NCBI GenBank assembly: GCA_004554425.1 | Contig: SFMI01000079.1 | Location: 1 to 7,711, forward strand | Length of the DNA stretch: 7,711 nucleotides | Reading direction: 5' to 3' | Source of the DNA: Candidatus Saccharimonadota bacterium | GTDB lineage: Bacteria > Eremiobacterota > Xenobia > Xenobiales > Xenobiaceae | Shown: one piece after another, positions 6,474 through 7,711 of the stretch | Numbering within the stretch: position 1 is the first letter of the stretch | Layout: every line of letters begins with the position of its first letter | The notes under the pieces: generated by a model | Told to the model about the DNA's origin: nothing | The model's database searches: none | The model's input: the letters and a program-made list of their open reading frames with translations, nothing else | Position numbers and translations under genes: made by a program

Positions 6474-6537
6474 AAAAAAAAGCCCTAGGTTCAACTTATT
6501 TGAAAAATTATACAAATAAGAGCAAACCGTGGGCTTT
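6474..6537. terminator. Long nested bidirectional terminator between convergent genes
   Basis: Three stacked stems form one hairpin: AAAGCCC (6479-6485) with GGGCTTT (6531-6537), GGTT (6488-6491) with AACC (6525-6528), and CTTATTTG (6495-6502) with CAAATAAG (6513-6520) around a ten-base A/T loop. Eight A residues (6474-6481) give a T8 tract on the minus strand, ideal for terminating the gene at 6562-6978. On the plus strand the tail after the stem is only TTTAATTAT, so termination of lipM is weaker. Confidence 0.85.
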
Positions 6538-6561
6538 AATTATCTATAAAAGCAACGAAAA

Positions 6562-6978
6562 TTAGTTAATATCTTCGTCGGAATATTCAGTTTCTTTTTC
6601 GTCGGCAGTTCTAGCTGCAATAGAGATAATGTCTAACAATTCTTCGCTGGACATCTTGTTGGCCAAAACTTTGCAATTGAAGAGCAAATTGTCGTCGGCT
6701 ATTTCCCAAGCACCGCAAGAATACTCACTATTTTCTTTGAGCAATTCGAGCAAATCTTCTTCGGGAACGTCATCAATATCGGCGGCTTTGGAATAGATGT
6801 GGATGAATTCGGCGCAGCCAGCTTCTTGGGCTTCGGCGCCAATAACTACCACTTGAGTACGAGCTTCATCTTCGTCTTCGTCGTCGTCAGCTAAATTCAT
6901 TACCAGTTGATAATCGCCGTCTTCATCAACTTCATATTCTAACCCAGCTTCGTCAAGCAATCTCTTGATATTGATCAT
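6562..6978 (-). CDS. Small acidic YbjN-like protein
   Basis: Protein of 138 residues with no signal peptide or membrane segment, so probably cytoplasmic. It is very acidic, with ADDDEDEDEA at 30-39 and a charged C-terminal tail after about residue 126. The predicted order is a helix (1-12), strands at about 14-29, 41-50 and 56-66, a helix (73-85), two strands (88-104) and a helix (110-126). This resembles the YbjN / type III secretion chaperone-like fold; the SSEELLDIISIAARTADE segment fits the last YbjN helix. There are no catalytic motifs; three cysteines lie at 55, 88 and 102. The start ATG (6976-6978 on the minus strand) has GGAG eleven bases upstream. It is convergent with lipM and ends before a strong terminator, so it is probably monocistronic. 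Family assignment rests on fold-like pattern only. Confidence 0.75.
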   Translation of the reverse strand: MINIKRLLDEAGLEYEVDEDGDYQLVMNLADDDEDEDEARTQVVVIGAEAQEAGCAEFIHIYSKAADIDDVPEEDLLELLKENSEYSCGAWEIADDNLLFNCKVLANKMSSEELLDIISIAARTADEKETEYSDEDIN

Positions 6979-7318
6979 CTTAAACTATTCTCCAACTTAA
7001 AGTAGAATAAGCAGATTGCCAAACACTCGGCTCCAACAAGATGTCGTCCCAGAGTTTGACAACTTCGCAAGTTTTCTTTTCGTAGAAGTAGCGGTTTCAC
7101 CTGCTCACTGGGGAAGAATAGAGACTGTTTTGGGGTTTAGACATAATTGCCTATTATTTTGTATACATTATTATAATACTATGCTTATTAACGTAGTTAT
7201 AGTATAATGTCGGTGTGTAGCGGCAATAGCCTTTTTTAGTGCATTAAATGGTACATTTATGGCTTGTGTTTGCGTAGCTGCATAATAAATTGCCAATATT
7301 CTCTTCAGGAGCCCGATT
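6979..7318. promoter_or_regulatory. Divergent intergenic region with AT-rich promoter candidates
   Basis: This 340-base stretch separates the start codons of two divergent genes and shows no convincing protein gene. An AT-rich core (about 7141-7210) holds two perfect TATAAT hexamers on the plus strand, at 7172-7177 and 7203-7208. The -35 partners are poor: TTGCCT at 7148-7153 lies about 18-19 bases before the first, and nothing good precedes the second. Initiation at the second would give an untranslated leader of about 105 bases for the CsgG-like gene. An inverted repeat ATACTAT (7176-7182) / ATAGTAT (7199-7205) overlaps both hexamers. A small GGC-AATA-GCC hairpin with T6 lies at 7222-7237. 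I could not find a clear minus-strand promoter. Confidence 0.45.
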
Positions 7319-7711
7319 ATGAATTTTCGCAGTAAGCTCTTCCTATCGTTATTAGTTTTAACTTTGGGGTGTTTCTGGTTGCCTTTGATGGCTCAAGCAC
7401 AAAATACTCCTGCCTCTGATGGCCCTTACACTGTCGCAGTGCTAGATTTTGATACCAATAATTCCGGATTTAGAAATGCTAATACTACCGAAGTCGGTCA
7501 ATCTATTCCGGCTATTTTAACTACTGAATTGGCCAATTCTGATCGTTTTAGCGTTATTGAGCGTGAGCAACTGGAATTAGTGCTCAAAGAGCAAAACTTA
7601 GGAGCCAGCGGAGCTGTTACTGCTGAAAGTGCCGCCCGTATGAAGCAGCTTTTGGGAGTAGAGTATCTTATTACAGGTAAAATTACAGAATTCTCTGTAG
7701 AAAGAGGCAAA
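7319..7711 (+). CDS. CsgG-family exported protein, N-terminal part (runs off the window)
   Basis: 131 codons are visible and the frame continues past the right edge. The start ATG 7319 has AGGAG (7307-7311) seven bases upstream. Residues 1-27 form a signal peptide with a basic start (FRSK), a hydrophobic core and AQA before Gln28, a good type I cleavage site. LTLGC at 14-18 is an imperfect lipobox. The mature part reads YTVAVLDFDTNNSG (37-50), then VGQSIPAILTTELANSDRFSVIER with EQLELVLKEQNLGASG, MKQLLGVEYLITGKITEF. This is the classic N-terminal pattern of the CsgG/HfaB fold: a beta strand with AVLDF, a helix, FxVIER, and GAdYLITG. CsgG proteins act in the periplasm or outer membrane, as curli export pores or as related envelope assembly factors. 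No csg partners are visible, so curli export cannot be claimed. Confidence 0.85.
   Translation, partial: MNFRSKLFLSLLVLTLGCFWLPLMAQAQNTPASDGPYTVAVLDFDTNNSGFRNANTTEVGQSIPAILTTELANSDRFSVIEREQLELVLKEQNLGASGAVTAESAARMKQLLGVEYLITGKITEFSVERGK

Noticed and set aside
7016..7207. 63-residue open frame in the divergent intergenic region
   Set aside because: Non-ATG start without a ribosome binding site, no protein-like pattern, and it lies across the AT-rich promoter core.
1..7711. CRISPR arrays, tRNA or rRNA genes, insertion sequences, phage or defence genes
   Set aside because: Reading both strands, I saw no repeat-spacer pattern, no tRNA cloverleaf, no transposase and no mobile-element ends.

Overview
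The window carries a glycine cleavage operon with split P-protein genes, flanked by a riboflavin kinase/FAD synthetase gene on the left and by a small acidic protein and the start of a CsgG-type exported protein on the right. The organism looks like a member of the Bacillota with a diderm envelope, and my best guess is the Negativicutes. The reasons are glycine dehydrogenase encoded as two genes (gcvPA/gcvPB), a Bacillus-type LipM octanoyltransferase, medium GC with strong purine-rich ribosome binding sites, and a CsgG-family protein with a signal peptide, which suggests an outer membrane. Many non-catalytic cysteines in the Gcv proteins fit an anaerobe. This placement is inference, since no rRNA or marker tree is available.

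Layout. Positions 1-56 hold the end of an unidentified reading frame that overlaps the start of ribF (49-1029). A 175-base leader follows, with extensive self-complementarity ending at the ribosome binding site of gcvT (1205-2317). A 122-base gap with competing hairpins precedes gcvH (2440-2838). gcvPA (2839-4182) starts with TTG immediately after the gcvH stop, and gcvPB (4190-5629) follows 7 bases later. After a 107-base gap with a strong hairpin comes a lipM-like gene (5737-6423). A long nested hairpin with an A-tract, acting as a terminator at least for the minus strand, separates it from a convergent YbjN-like gene (6562-6978, minus strand). A 340-base divergent intergenic region then leads to a CsgG-like gene that runs off the right edge (7319-7711).

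How the genes work together. GcvPA/GcvPB decarboxylate glycine and load the aminomethyl group on the lipoyl arm of GcvH (predicted Lys63). GcvT passes the one-carbon unit to tetrahydrofolate and releases ammonia. The LipM-like enzyme, with its conserved Cys147, probably supplies the octanoyl precursor of that lipoyl arm to GcvH. Lipoyl synthase and the L-protein (dihydrolipoyl dehydrogenase) are not in the window. The protein-coding content is conventional. The least explained material is noncoding: the folded gcvT leader, the two intra-operon hairpin regions and the AT-rich divergent promoter region.
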